From Bordetella parapertussis (lineage in GTDB: Bacteria; Pseudomonadota; Gammaproteobacteria; Burkholderiales; Burkholderiaceae_C): a DNA stretch of 9,380 nucleotides. The position numbers and the translations under genes were made by a program. The stretch spans positions 1 through 9,380 of the forward strand of contig CAMCNE010000088.1 in NCBI GenBank assembly GCA_945875935.1, given 5' to 3'. A model generated the notes under the pieces. The model was not told the DNA's origin, searched no databases, and saw only the letters and a program-made list of their open reading frames with translations. Below are positions 1-7,112 of this stretch, in pieces; the first letter of the stretch is position 1, and the number at the start of each line of letters is the position of its first letter.

Positions 1-1020
1 TTCGACCCCGCATCGCTGACCAAGCTGATGACGGCCTATGTGGTGTTCACCGCGCTGAACGAAAAGAAGCTCTCGCTCGAGCAACGTTTGCCGATCTCAT
101 CTCGCGCGTGGCAAGAGCGCAAGGGCGGGGGCTCGCTGATGTTCATCGACACCACCATGACGCCCACGGTGGATGAGTTGTTGCGCGGGATGATCGTGCA
201 GTCAGGCAACGACGCTGCCGTGGCGCTGGCCGAGGGCGTGGCCGGTGTGCTGGATCCTTTCGTGGCGATGATGAACCGTCAGGCGCAGGCGTGGGGTCTG
301 AAGAACACCGTTTTCAAGAATGTGACGGGGCTGAGCGAGCCGGGGCACAAGAGCAGCGCGCGAGACCTCGCGGTGATTGCCAGCCACATCATTCGCGACT
401 TTCCCAAGGAGTACGCGTACTACTCGATCAAGGAGTTCAAGTACAACCACATCTCGCAGCCCAACCGCAACTTGCTGTTGCGCCGGGATGCGAGCGTGGA
501 CGGCATGAAGACCGGATACACCGAGGCGGCCGGCTACTGCCTGATCGCCAGCGCTCAGCGTGAATATCCCAACCTCGGTGAGGGCGGCAAGATCGGCGGG
601 CCGCGCCGATTGCTGAGCGTGGTGCTCAAGACCGCTTCGATGGAAGCGCGCGCCAATGAAAGCCAGAAATTGTTGAACTGGGGCTATCTCGCTTTCGATA
701 CGGTGCGGCTGTTCGATGCGGCAAAGACGGTGACCACGGCGCAGGTGTGGCAAGGCAAGGCGCCTCAGGTCGCGCTGGGCACCGCCGGTGCGGTCTTCGT
801 GACGGTGCCCAAGGGCGAAGCGGGCAAGCTGCAGACTCGCATCGAGCGCGCCGACCCCTTGCTGGCACCGCTGTCTCGTGGCCAGGCGGTGGGCACCATC
901 AAGGTGGTGAGTGCTGCGGGCGCGCCGGTGATCGAGGCTCCGCTGGTGGCGCTCGAGGTGGTGGAGCAGGCCGGGGTCCTGGGCCGGTTCTGGGACACCA
1001 TGCGGCTGTGGATCAAGTAA
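1..1020 (+). CDS. dacA: D-alanyl-D-alanine carboxypeptidase, PBP5/6 family (5' partial)
   Basis: A low-molecular-mass penicillin-binding protein that removes the terminal D-Ala from peptidoglycan pentapeptides in the periplasm. The reading frame is open from base 1, so the start, signal peptide and first residues lie outside the window. All three serine-peptidase motifs are visible: SLTK (catalytic Ser at 13-15, Lys at 22-24), SGN at 202-210 and KTG at 508-516. The stretch after about base 700 fits the C-terminal beta domain (PBP5_C) of the family. The end, VLGRFWDTMRLWIK, is amphipathic and fits the C-terminal helix that anchors PBP5 to the inner membrane. The aminotransferase gene starts 13 bases downstream, so the two are probably cotranscribed. 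The family is certain; whether the best symbol is dacA or dacC is not. Confidence 0.95.
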   Translation, partial: FDPASLTKLMTAYVVFTALNEKKLSLEQRLPISSRAWQERKGGGSLMFIDTTMTPTVDELLRGMIVQSGNDAAVALAEGVAGVLDPFVAMMNRQAQAWGLKNTVFKNVTGLSEPGHKSSARDLAVIASHIIRDFPKEYAYYSIKEFKYNHISQPNRNLLLRRDASVDGMKTGYTEAAGYCLIASAQREYPNLGEGGKIGGPRRLLSVVLKTASMEARANESQKLLNWGYLAFDTVRLFDAAKTVTTAQVWQGKAPQVALGTAGAVFVTVPKGEAGKLQTRIERADPLLAPLSRGQAVGTIKVVSAAGAPVIEAPLVALEVVEQAGVLGRFWDTMRLWIK

Positions 1021-1033
1021 ACGGAGGCAACGC

Positions 1034-1909
1034 ATGCAGACCCTTCCTGACACGCTGTGCTACCTCAACGGTGAGTACTCCCCACTCGACCAGGCCAAGG
1101 TCTCGGTGCTGGATCGGGGCTTCATCTTCGGCGACGGCATTTACGAAGTGGTGCCCGTCTATGGTCGGCGCCTGTTTCGCTTCGACGAGCACATGGCTCG
1201 CCTCGAGCGCAGCCTGACCAAGCTGCGCATCCCCAACCCGCATTCAAGGCCAGATTGGCTCATGCGCTGCCGGCGCTTGATCGAGGCCCAGGCCAGCGAA
1301 GACCAGCTCATCTACATCCAGGTGACCCGAGGCGTGGCCTTGCGTGACCATGTGATGCCCGCCGGCATTGAGCCCACGGTGTTCATGATGGTGAGCGCCA
1401 TGAAGCAGCCCAGCCCCGAGCAGCGTCACCAGGGCGTCGCCTGCGTGAGCGCGCGCGACTTTCGCTGGGAGCGCGGAGACATCAAGAGCATTTCGCTGCT
1501 GGGCAACGTGCTGGCTCGCCAGATCTCGGCCGATCAGGGCGCTGTCGAGACCATCATGTTTCGCGATGGCTTTCTCACCGAGGCGGCATCGTGCAATGTG
1601 TGGGTGGTGCGCGAAGGCGCGGTGCTGGGCCCGCCGAAGAGCGAGCATGTGCTTGAGGGCATCCGTTACGAGCTGATCCGTGAACTGTGCGAGCAAGAGG
1701 GCCTGGCCTTCAATCTGCGGCCGATCTCCGAGGGTGAGGTGACTTCTGCCGATGAGCTGATGCTCAGTTCGGCGACCAAGGAAGTGCTGCCGATCACGAC
1801 GCTCGATGGTGAGCCGGTGGGCCACGGTGCAGCCCGCGGCAAGCCCGGCCCCGCCTATGCGCGGATTTACGAGGCATACCAGCGGGCCAAGCACGCCCAG
1901 CTGATCTAG
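1034..1909 (+). CDS. dat: D-amino-acid aminotransferase (class IV, PLP-dependent)
   Basis: Cytoplasmic fold-type IV transaminase that interconverts D-Ala/2-oxoglutarate and D-Glu/pyruvate (EC 2.6.1.21 type). The 291-residue length is normal. The PLP lysine is K151 in GDIKSISLLGN, and E183 lies in FLTEAASCN. Counting against the Bacillus enzyme gives a constant offset of 6, so K145, E177 and the carboxylate-trap residues Y31, R98 and H100 all have counterparts here: K151, E183, Y37, R104 and H106. That trap favours a D-amino-acid aminotransferase over the related branched-chain aminotransferase or aminodeoxychorismate lyase. A GGAGG ribosome binding site at 1022-1026 supports this ATG. Placement behind a D-Ala carboxypeptidase suggests, by inference, recycling of released D-Ala or supply of D-Glu. 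Confidence 0.93.
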   Translation: MQTLPDTLCYLNGEYSPLDQAKVSVLDRGFIFGDGIYEVVPVYGRRLFRFDEHMARLERSLTKLRIPNPHSRPDWLMRCRRLIEAQASEDQLIYIQVTRGVALRDHVMPAGIEPTVFMMVSAMKQPSPEQRHQGVACVSARDFRWERGDIKSISLLGNVLARQISADQGAVETIMFRDGFLTEAASCNVWVVREGAVLGPPKSEHVLEGIRYELIRELCEQEGLAFNLRPISEGEVTSADELMLSSATKEVLPITTLDGEPVGHGAARGKPGPAYARIYEAYQRAKHAQLI

Positions 1910-1939
1910 CCTGTCAGGCACCCCAGCGTCTTTCGCGCC

Positions 1940-2215
1940 ATGCAGAACATCCCACCCGAGGCTTCGCTGATCGAGTACCCGTCGGCCTTTCCCATCAAGG
2001 TGATGGGCGCGAATGTCGAGGGCTTTGCCGAGGCGGTCTTGTACATCGCGCGTCAGTTTGATCCGGACGTCGACCCGGCGAGCCTTGAGACCCGCCTGAG
2101 CAAGGGCGGCAACTACCTGGGTGTCACGGTCACCGTCACCGCGACCAGCCGCGAGCAGCTCGATGACCTCTACCGCGCCATGAGCACGCACCCGATGGTC
2201 AAGGTGGTTCTGTAG
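1940..2215 (+). CDS. ybeD: YbeD / DUF493 family protein
   Basis: A 91-residue protein of the DUF493 (YbeD) family, close to the 87 residues of the E. coli protein. Typical features are the opening IEYPSAFPIKVMG, the central GNYLGVTVTVTATSREQLDDLYRAM and the end HPMVKVVL, giving an ACT/ferredoxin-like alpha-beta pattern. Its biochemical role is not established. It is conserved just upstream of lipB, as in the enterobacterial dacA-ybeD-lipB arrangement, which hints at a link to lipoylation or its control. It starts 30 bases after the aminotransferase stop. No good Shine-Dalgarno sequence precedes the ATG, so translation may depend on coupling with upstream genes. Confidence 0.9.
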   Translation: MQNIPPEASLIEYPSAFPIKVMGANVEGFAEAVLYIARQFDPDVDPASLETRLSKGGNYLGVTVTVTATSREQLDDLYRAMSTHPMVKVVL

Positions 2216-2230
2216 GGAAGGCGTGGCCGC

Positions 2231-2938
2231 ATGAGTTCGCCCACACTGGTTTATCGGGGCCTTGTCGACATCGAGCCCACCATCGAGGCAATGCATGCGT
2301 TCACGGCGGCTCGCGCGGTGTCGGGGCATGAGGTGCCCGACGAGATCTGGCTGTGCGAACACCGGCCCGTCTACACGCAAGGGCTGGCCGGCAAGCCCGA
2401 GCATCTGCTGGATGCGGCGGGTGTCCCGGTGGTTCAAACCAACCGCGGCGGCCAGGTGACCTATCACGGGCCGGGGCAGTTGCTGGCTTACCCGCTGATT
2501 GATCTTCGGCGGCTGGGCATCTACGTCAAGGAGTACGTTTATCGCCTCGAGCATTGCGTGATCAGCACGCTTGAGCACTACGGCGTCACGGGCCACCGCG
2601 TGCCGGGGGCGCCGGGCATCTATGTGCGGCTTGACGACCCGTTCGGTCACGCCGCGCTGGAGCCCGTGCCGCCGCGCGATCGCTTGGGTGTCGCGGCGCC
2701 AGATCCGTTCAAGGGCCTGGGCAAGATCGCCGCGCTGGGCGTCAAGGTCAGCCGGCATTTCACCTATCACGGCGTGGCACTGAACGTGGCCATGGACCTG
2801 GAGCCTTTCAGCCGCATCAACCCTTGCGGTTATGCAAATTTGGCCACGGTTGATCTGGCTACACTCGGCGTGAACGTGGACGTTTCCGACGTTGCGTGGC
2901 ATCTCGGTGACCGCCTGGCGGGATACCTGACGCCCTGA
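2231..2938 (+). CDS. lipB: Octanoyl-[acyl-carrier-protein]:protein N-octanoyltransferase LipB
   Basis: Cytoplasmic enzyme that moves octanoyl from acyl carrier protein to the lipoyl-domain lysine, the first step of endogenous lipoate synthesis. The signature RGGQVTYHGPGQ is at residues 72-83. The catalytic lysine is K165 in KIAALG, and the catalytic cysteine is C199 in INPCGY. At 235 residues it is longer than the E. coli enzyme (213). The extra sequence is a Pro/Asp/Arg-rich stretch at about residues 134-163, between APGIYV and KIAALG. A strong ribosome binding site, GGGAAGG (2215-2221), overlaps the last base of the ybeD stop codon and supports the ATG. lipA follows, so both steps of the pathway are encoded together. 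Confidence 0.96.
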   Translation: MSSPTLVYRGLVDIEPTIEAMHAFTAARAVSGHEVPDEIWLCEHRPVYTQGLAGKPEHLLDAAGVPVVQTNRGGQVTYHGPGQLLAYPLIDLRRLGIYVKEYVYRLEHCVISTLEHYGVTGHRVPGAPGIYVRLDDPFGHAALEPVPPRDRLGVAAPDPFKGLGKIAALGVKVSRHFTYHGVALNVAMDLEPFSRINPCGYANLATVDLATLGVNVDVSDVAWHLGDRLAGYLTP

Positions 2939-2966
2939 ACCCAGCCCCTTGCCTCGAAAGCCGACG

Positions 2967-3959
2967 ATGTCGTCTGACTCCGTGACCCCTGTCGAGCAGC
3001 AGCCGTCTGCCTATGACGCCAGCGCCAAGCAGAAGTCGCAGGCCAAGACGTCGCGCATCCCGATCAAGATCGTTGCGGCCGAGACGCTGAAAAAGCCCGA
3101 CTGGATTCGTGTCAAGGCCGGCTCGCCCAGCACGCGTTTTTATGAGATCAAGAAGATCCTGCGCGAGCACCAGCTCCATACCGTGTGCGAGGAAGCTTCC
3201 TGCCCCAACATCGGCGAGTGCTTCGGCAAGGGCACCGCCACGTTCATGATCATGGGCGACAAGTGCACCCGTCGCTGCCCGTTTTGCGACGTGGGCCATG
3301 GCCGGCCCGACCCGCTCGATGCCAGCGAGCCGCTCAATCTGGCCAAGACCATTGCCGCGCTCAAGTTGCGATACGTGGTGATCACCAGCGTGGATCGCGA
3401 TGACCTGCGCGATGGCGGCGCAGGGCACTTCGTCGAGTGCATCCGCGAAGTGCGCGCGCTGAGCCCGGGAACCCGCATCGAGATCCTGACGCCTGATTTC
3501 CGAGGTCGGCTCGATCGAGCGCTCGACATCCTGAAGGCTGCGCCGCCTGATGTGATGAACCACAACCTCGAGACCGTTCCGCGCCTTTACAAGGAAGCGC
3601 GTCCCGGATCCGACTACGCGTTCAGCCTGAACCTGCTCAAGCAGTTCAAGGCATTTGCGCCCGATGTGCCGACCAAGAGCGGCTTGATGCTAGGCCTGGG
3701 AGAGACCGACGAGGAAATTCTTCAGGTCATGCGCGACATGCGAGCGCACAACATCGAGATGCTGACGATCGGCCAGTATCTGGCGCCCAGCGGCCATCAC
3801 CTGCCGGTGCGTCGATACGTTCACCCTGACACGTTTCGCATGTTCGAGTCCGAGGCGGCCAAGATGGGCTTCACTCACGCGGCGGTGGGCGCGATGGTGC
3901 GAAGCAGTTACCACGCCGATCAGCAGGCGCATGCCGCTGGGGTGGCCGATGCGCTCTAG
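2967..3959 (+). CDS. lipA: Lipoyl synthase LipA (radical SAM)
   Basis: Radical S-adenosylmethionine enzyme that inserts sulfur at C6 and C8 of the protein-bound octanoyl group made by LipB. Counted from the ATG at 2967, the auxiliary 4Fe-4S cluster cysteines are C74, C79 and C85 (CEEASCPNIGEC). The radical-SAM cysteines are C100, C104 and C107 (CTRRCPFC). The C-terminal RSSYHAD (R312-S313-S314-Y315) holds the conserved serine that ligates the auxiliary cluster. An in-frame TTG at 2949 would add six residues, but it has no ribosome binding site. The ATG has a GAAAG six bases upstream, so I prefer it and a length of 330 residues. The lipB stop lies 28 bases upstream. The first ~50 residues are polar and basic, as is common in this family. 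Confidence 0.96.
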   Translation: MSSDSVTPVEQQPSAYDASAKQKSQAKTSRIPIKIVAAETLKKPDWIRVKAGSPSTRFYEIKKILREHQLHTVCEEASCPNIGECFGKGTATFMIMGDKCTRRCPFCDVGHGRPDPLDASEPLNLAKTIAALKLRYVVITSVDRDDLRDGGAGHFVECIREVRALSPGTRIEILTPDFRGRLDRALDILKAAPPDVMNHNLETVPRLYKEARPGSDYAFSLNLLKQFKAFAPDVPTKSGLMLGLGETDEEILQVMRDMRAHNIEMLTIGQYLAPSGHHLPVRRYVHPDTFRMFESEAAKMGFTHAAVGAMVRSSYHADQQAHAAGVADAL

Positions 3960-4026
3960 CGCTCGTGCGGCGCATCGTTGTGCGTCAGGTTTGCTGAGCG
4001 GCACGGTCTGAAATCTGGAGAAGTGA

Positions 4027-4722
4027 ATGAACCGCAGAGACTTTTCCGTACTTGTCTTGTCGGGCATGGGTGGGCCACTTACGGGCTTTTCCGATGTCCT
4101 GGCGGCTTCGGGCTTGAGCAATCGCGATGCGGTGTCAGCCATCCGCGAGGCGCTCACCCGGGGCGTGGAGTCGGCGGTCTCGCTGCTCGGCAAGAGGGAC
4201 GGATTTCTGGGCGACCCCAAGGTCCGGATACCGCTTCCCGGGGCCCTCAAGAAGTCAGCCAGCCTGTTGCAACTCGCCGGTCAGGGTAAGTCGGTGGATG
4301 AACTGGTGACAGCGATGAACCGGGCCGCGGAGTTGGCAGTGCCAGAGGCGAAGGCATTGATGCTCAGCGCGGTCAAGAACATGAGCGTGGAAGATGGCCG
4401 GCAGATCCTGTCCGGAGGCGACCAGTCGGTCACCGACTTCTTCGCAGCCAAGACCCGCGAACCGCTCAGCGTCAAGTTCCTTCCCATCGTGACACGCGCC
4501 ACCGAGAAAGTGTCGCTGGCAGACAAGTACAACGCCGTGGCTGGCAGGGCTGCCGGCTTCGGGTTGGTCGACAAAAAAGACGCCAATGTTCAGCAGTACG
4601 TCACCGGCAAGGCGCTCGACGGCCTTTACCTGATGGTGGCAGAAGAAGAAAAGAAGATTCGCAAGGATCCACTGTCAGCGGGCAGCGACGTTCTGAAGAG
4701 CGTTTTCGGGTCGTTGAATTAG
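4027..4722 (+). CDS. DUF4197 family protein, probably exported
   Basis: A 231-residue protein that I recognise as DUF4197; no biochemical function is established for the family. Family features include the VRIPLPGALKKSASLL stretch (about residues 66-81), VTDFFAAKTREPL (about 137-149) and the C-terminal VTGKALDGLYLMVAEEEKKIR. It is largely alpha-helical. The N-terminus MNRRDFSVLVLSG has two arginines followed by a weakly hydrophobic, glycine-rich stretch ending in a possible AA cleavage site near residue 27, which resembles a Tat signal peptide. A ribosome binding site (TGGAG, 4016-4020) supports the ATG. The gene lies 67 bases after lipA and 9 bases before a lipoprotein gene; by inference the pair form a unit acting in the periplasm. 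Confidence 0.85.
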   Translation: MNRRDFSVLVLSGMGGPLTGFSDVLAASGLSNRDAVSAIREALTRGVESAVSLLGKRDGFLGDPKVRIPLPGALKKSASLLQLAGQGKSVDELVTAMNRAAELAVPEAKALMLSAVKNMSVEDGRQILSGGDQSVTDFFAAKTREPLSVKFLPIVTRATEKVSLADKYNAVAGRAAGFGLVDKKDANVQQYVTGKALDGLYLMVAEEEKKIRKDPLSAGSDVLKSVFGSLN

Positions 4723-4731
4723 GCGGGTCAT

Positions 4732-5316
4732 ATGATCTCGTCACGAACTGCGCCTGCCACAACGACTGGCAATGATCGTGCTTTGCGCCCGAGCCGGCTG
4801 GGCTATCTCCTGTGCGGGGCGGTGGTCGGCGCCGCGCTGCTTGCAGGGTGCTCTCCGAATCTGGACTGGCGAGAACACCGTGTGGCGGACGGTCAGGTCT
4901 CGGCCCTGTTTCCCTGTCGACCTGAAAGCCGTGTCAGGCAGGTGCTTCTCGCGGGCGTCAAACTGGAAATGCACCTTGAGTCGTGCACCGCAGGGGGCGC
5001 GAATTTCGCGCTGAGCCACGTGAACGTTGGCGATCCGACGCATGTGGAGCCCGTATTGCGCCAACTGCAGGCGGTTTTCGCGAGCAATGTTGGTGGGACC
5101 CTTGCCGAGGTGGGTCCCGCCAAAGTCCCCGGCATGACGCCCAATCTCCTGGCGAGCCGCGTGAGTGTCACGGGTGCGCGCGGAGACGGCTCGGCGATCA
5201 CCGCTGAGGCCGTCTTTTTTGTCCGCGGCACGGTGATTTATCAGGCCACGATGCTGGGTGGGCGTGTCGACGCCGAGGCTGCCGACACCTTCTTCGCAGC
5301 CCTGAGCGCATCGTGA
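4732..5316 (+). CDS. Small lipoprotein of unknown function
   Basis: A 194-residue protein that I cannot assign to a named family. After a polar, basic N-region (residues 1-22), a hydrophobic segment at about 24-39 ends in the lipobox LLAGC. C40 would be the lipidated residue after signal peptidase II cleavage; the +2 residue is Ser, which favours the outer membrane. The mature part has two more cysteines, C62 and C85, which could form a disulfide in the periplasm, and a strand-rich C-terminal half (VFFVRGTVIYQATMLGG). The N-region is long for a lipoprotein signal, but I see no better in-frame start. It begins 9 bases after the DUF4197 stop and a terminator-like element follows, suggesting a two-gene unit. 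Confidence 0.75.
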   Translation: MISSRTAPATTTGNDRALRPSRLGYLLCGAVVGAALLAGCSPNLDWREHRVADGQVSALFPCRPESRVRQVLLAGVKLEMHLESCTAGGANFALSHVNVGDPTHVEPVLRQLQAVFASNVGGTLAEVGPAKVPGMTPNLLASRVSVTGARGDGSAITAEAVFFVRGTVIYQATMLGGRVDAEAADTFFAALSAS

Positions 5317-5357
5317 CAGCCACGCTGTGGGGCGGTGGCGATCCGCACTGTTTTTTT
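5317..5357 (+). terminator. Possible Rho-independent terminator after the lipoprotein gene
   Basis: Right after the lipoprotein stop, GC-rich sequence can form short stems: GCCAC (5319-5323) with GTGGC (5335-5339), or alternatively GCGG (5332-5335) with CCGC (5343-5346). A run of seven T follows at 5351-5357. The stems are short, and the second ends four bases before the T run, so this is a moderate call. It would separate the DUF4197/lipoprotein unit from the pts genes. Confidence 0.45.
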
Positions 5358-5430
5358 GCCTCAGATTCGGCCTTTTGGCAACGTCGAGCCCGTCTTCATC
5401 GAAGCAAGCCTCGCGGCCAGCCCAACTGCA

Positions 5431-5436
5431 GATAAT
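5431..5436 (+). promoter_or_regulatory. Possible -10 box upstream of the EIIA gene
   Basis: GATAAT (five of six matches to TATAAT) lies eight bases before the EIIA ATG. I found no convincing -35 box at the right distance. If it is used, transcription would start within a base or two of the start codon, giving a leaderless or nearly leaderless mRNA. That would agree with the absence of a Shine-Dalgarno sequence there. Confidence 0.3.
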
Positions 5437-5444
5437 GGTCACCC

Positions 5445-5903
5445 ATGCTCGGATTTCTGATCATTGCTCATGCGCCGCTGGCTTCAGCATTGAAGGCAGT
5501 TGCCAACCACGCATTTCCAGACTGCGCCACACCGCTGATTGCGTTTGACGTCTCAAACGAACTGACCCTCGAGCAGGCAGAGGTGGCGGGAAGTGCTTTT
5601 CTGGCTGCAATGTCTGCTCAGGAGGTGCTGATACTGACAGACGTGTTCGGAGCCACACCATGTAACGTGGCGCAAAAGCTGGCGTCTGCTTGCGACAGCA
5701 AGACGGTCAAGGTGGTGACGGGCCTGAATGTGCCAATGCTTTGGCGATCGCTGTGTTACGCCCATGAAGGGCTGGACTCGGTTGTGGAACGCGCAGCCTC
5801 TGGTGCGGTTCAGGGGGTCATACAGGTCAGTGTGTCGCGACCACAAAACCAAACGTCTCTGATAGGCACCCATGATTCGAGCCAACGTCACCATCAGCAA
5901 TAA
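5445..5903 (+). CDS. PTS EIIA component, mannose family (ManX/PtsM type)
   Basis: Phosphocarrier of the phosphoenolpyruvate phosphotransferase system that takes phosphate from HPr. The N-terminus MLGFLIIAHAPLASAL is typical, with the phosphorylated histidine at H9. The LILTDVFGATPCNVAQKLA stretch (about residues 62-80) is the conserved EIIA-Man core, usually written DLFGGTP; here it reads DVFGATP. The protein has a single domain of 152 residues and no EIIB part is fused. Neither EIIB nor EIIC genes follow, which points to a regulatory rather than a transport role, as known for several betaproteobacteria. The last ~20 residues (from about R132) are polar and encoded partly within the overlap with ptsH, so they may be a dispensable tail. 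No ribosome binding site is visible before the ATG. Confidence 0.92.
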   Translation: MLGFLIIAHAPLASALKAVANHAFPDCATPLIAFDVSNELTLEQAEVAGSAFLAAMSAQEVLILTDVFGATPCNVAQKLASACDSKTVKVVTGLNVPMLWRSLCYAHEGLDSVVERAASGAVQGVIQVSVSRPQNQTSLIGTHDSSQRHHQQ

Positions 5904-6141
5904 GCTGGGCCTGCATGCCAGAGCATCGGCCAAATTTACCAAGCTCGCGGGCACGTTTCGCAGCGACGTTTCCATGTCCCGTGGCGAACGCTCGGTCAAT
6001 GCGAAAAGCATCATGGGGGTCATGATGCTCGCTGCTGGCTTGGGCAGCGAAGTGCAAATTGAGGTCAACGGCGAAGATGAGCAGTCAGCCATGGGCGCTC
6101 TGCTCGCGCTGATCAATGACAAGTTTGGTGAGGCTGAGTGA
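5872..6141 (+). CDS. ptsH: Phosphocarrier protein HPr
   Basis: Small cytoplasmic phosphocarrier that passes phosphate from Enzyme I to EIIA proteins. At 89 residues it has the usual length. The active-site histidine is H15 in LGLHARASAKF. The regulatory serine is S46 in SVNAKSIMGVMML; with its surroundings intact, control by an HPr kinase/phosphorylase is possible, although that gene is not in this window. The gene starts inside the EIIA gene (32-base overlap, different frame) with no strong ribosome binding site, so translation is probably coupled to EIIA. Unlike the usual ptsH-ptsI order, the next gene is on the other strand and ptsI begins about 1 kb later. Confidence 0.96.
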   Translation: MIRANVTISNKLGLHARASAKFTKLAGTFRSDVSMSRGERSVNAKSIMGVMMLAAGLGSEVQIEVNGEDEQSAMGALLALINDKFGEAE

Positions 6142-6164
6142 CCCCGGCCTAGGCCTTACTCAGC
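6133..6164. terminator. Stem-loop over the ptsH stop, between converging genes
   Basis: GCTGAGTGA (6133-6141, including the ptsH stop codon) pairs with TTACTCAGC (6156-6164) through nine pairs, one of them G-T. The 14-base loop contains the palindrome GGCCTAGGCC (6146-6155). It lies between ptsH and the converging acyltransferase gene, so a role in transcript ends is likely. On the + strand the stem is followed by AAAAAA rather than T, and on the - strand no T run follows it either, so it is not a classical intrinsic terminator. It may protect the 3' end or act with Rho. Confidence 0.4.
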
Positions 6165-6198
6165 GAAAAAACTTTGCGGTTGCGAATAAGCCGCACTG

Positions 6199-7056
6199 TC
6201 ATGATCCCAGAAAGTGCTTGCGGTAGCGAGTGGGCATTTCATCGAAACGCATCATCATCGGGAAATCAGCCGTGTTGAAGTCGGGATCCCAGGCTGGAGG
6301 ACCGAGTACTTTTGCGCCACAGCGCAAATAGCCTTTGATGAGAGGCGGAGCTTCAACGGGAAGATCCTGTCTCAAATCTCCGACAGGCAGGGGAAGGCGG
6401 GGGGGCACTTGGCACTCAATGGATGCCAAGTGGGTCGAACTGAGTTGGCGCCACAGGCTTGCCGCGAAATGACCGCCATCTTGCATGCTGACGCTCGCGC
6501 AACCGACCATCACGTCAAGGCGGTTTCTTTCCATGAAACCGGCTAGAGCTCCCCACAGCGCCAAGATCACTCCACCAGATCGCCACTCTGGGTGCACGCA
6601 AGTGCGGCCCAGCTCAACCATCCTCGGGCGCAGCGCTCGAAGCCGGGTCATATCAAACTCGGTTTCGGAGTAAAGGCCCCCGATTCGCTTCGATGCCGTT
6701 GGGGTCAAAACCCGATAGGTGCCCACAACCGGGCCCGGCTCACCGTCGTCGCTGCGGCGGCAACGCACCAGAAGGTGTTCGCAATAAGCATCAAATATGT
6801 CTACGTCATGCTTTTCAGGCGAGCCCAAGGGAGCACTCAGGCGAGCCCCGAACTCCTCAACGAACACTTGGTACCTGAGGCGTTGCGCCTCACGCACTTC
6901 GCTCTCGTCGCAAGCCCAAAAAACCTCGAGGCCAGAGGTCCTACCAGAAGCAGCCAAACTGCCAGCATCGCCACAATTGGCGGATAGCAAAGCCGACCGG
7001 TTCATATCAGGCGCGGCGCAAGGCTCGAACGAATTTGCGCGAGTTTCATAAATCAT
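6199..7056 (-). CDS. OlsB-like GNAT N-acyltransferase
   Basis: A 285-residue protein of the Acetyltransf_5/OlsB-like branch of the GNAT superfamily, related to ornithine lipid synthase OlsB (3-hydroxyacyl-ACP to ornithine) and often annotated as hemolysin-like or simply GNAT. Conserved blocks are EAQRLRYQVFVEEFGARL (56-73), FDAYCEHLLV (88-97), VVGTYRVL (110-117), the core VELGRTCVHPEWR (147-159) and the C-terminal KGYLRCGAKVLGPPAWDPDF (241-260). The first ~42 residues are not conserved-looking, so the true start could be the internal Met at residue 18; only a weak GTGAG precedes the ATG at 7056. It runs antisense between ptsH and ptsI and its third codon positions look less GC-rich than those of the left block. 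The acyl acceptor cannot be deduced. No olsA-type gene is adjacent. Confidence 0.82.
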   Translation of the reverse strand: MIYETRANSFEPCAAPDMNRSALLSANCGDAGSLAASGRTSGLEVFWACDESEVREAQRLRYQVFVEEFGARLSAPLGSPEKHDVDIFDAYCEHLLVRCRRSDDGEPGPVVGTYRVLTPTASKRIGGLYSETEFDMTRLRALRPRMVELGRTCVHPEWRSGGVILALWGALAGFMERNRLDVMVGCASVSMQDGGHFAASLWRQLSSTHLASIECQVPPRLPLPVGDLRQDLPVEAPPLIKGYLRCGAKVLGPPAWDPDFNTADFPMMMRFDEMPTRYRKHFLGS

Positions 7057-7112
7057 GTGCTCACTTTGACCGCCGTTGATGACTGCGAGGTGAAGCGATG
7101 GTTACTGGCTGA

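Noticed and set aside
202..1053. A 283-codon open frame on the - strand
   Set aside because: It mirrors the carboxypeptidase gene, which contains all its catalytic motifs; the composition is that of a shadow frame.
1244..2902. A 552-codon open frame on the - strand
   Set aside because: It lies opposite dat, ybeD and lipB, all with intact motifs. Its translation is rich in His, Arg and Ala with no recognisable domain, as expected for the antisense frame of GC-rich genes.
2949..2966. TTG start for LipA, six codons upstream
   Set aside because: No ribosome binding site precedes it, while the ATG at 2967 has a GAAAG at a suitable distance.
6592..6987. A 131-codon open frame on the + strand
   Set aside because: It is antisense to the acyltransferase gene, whose conserved blocks on the - strand are clear.
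7066..7106. TTGACC (7066-7071) or TTGATG (7076-7081) as the -35 box of a ptsI promoter
   Set aside because: No acceptable -10 box is found 16-18 bases downstream of either one.
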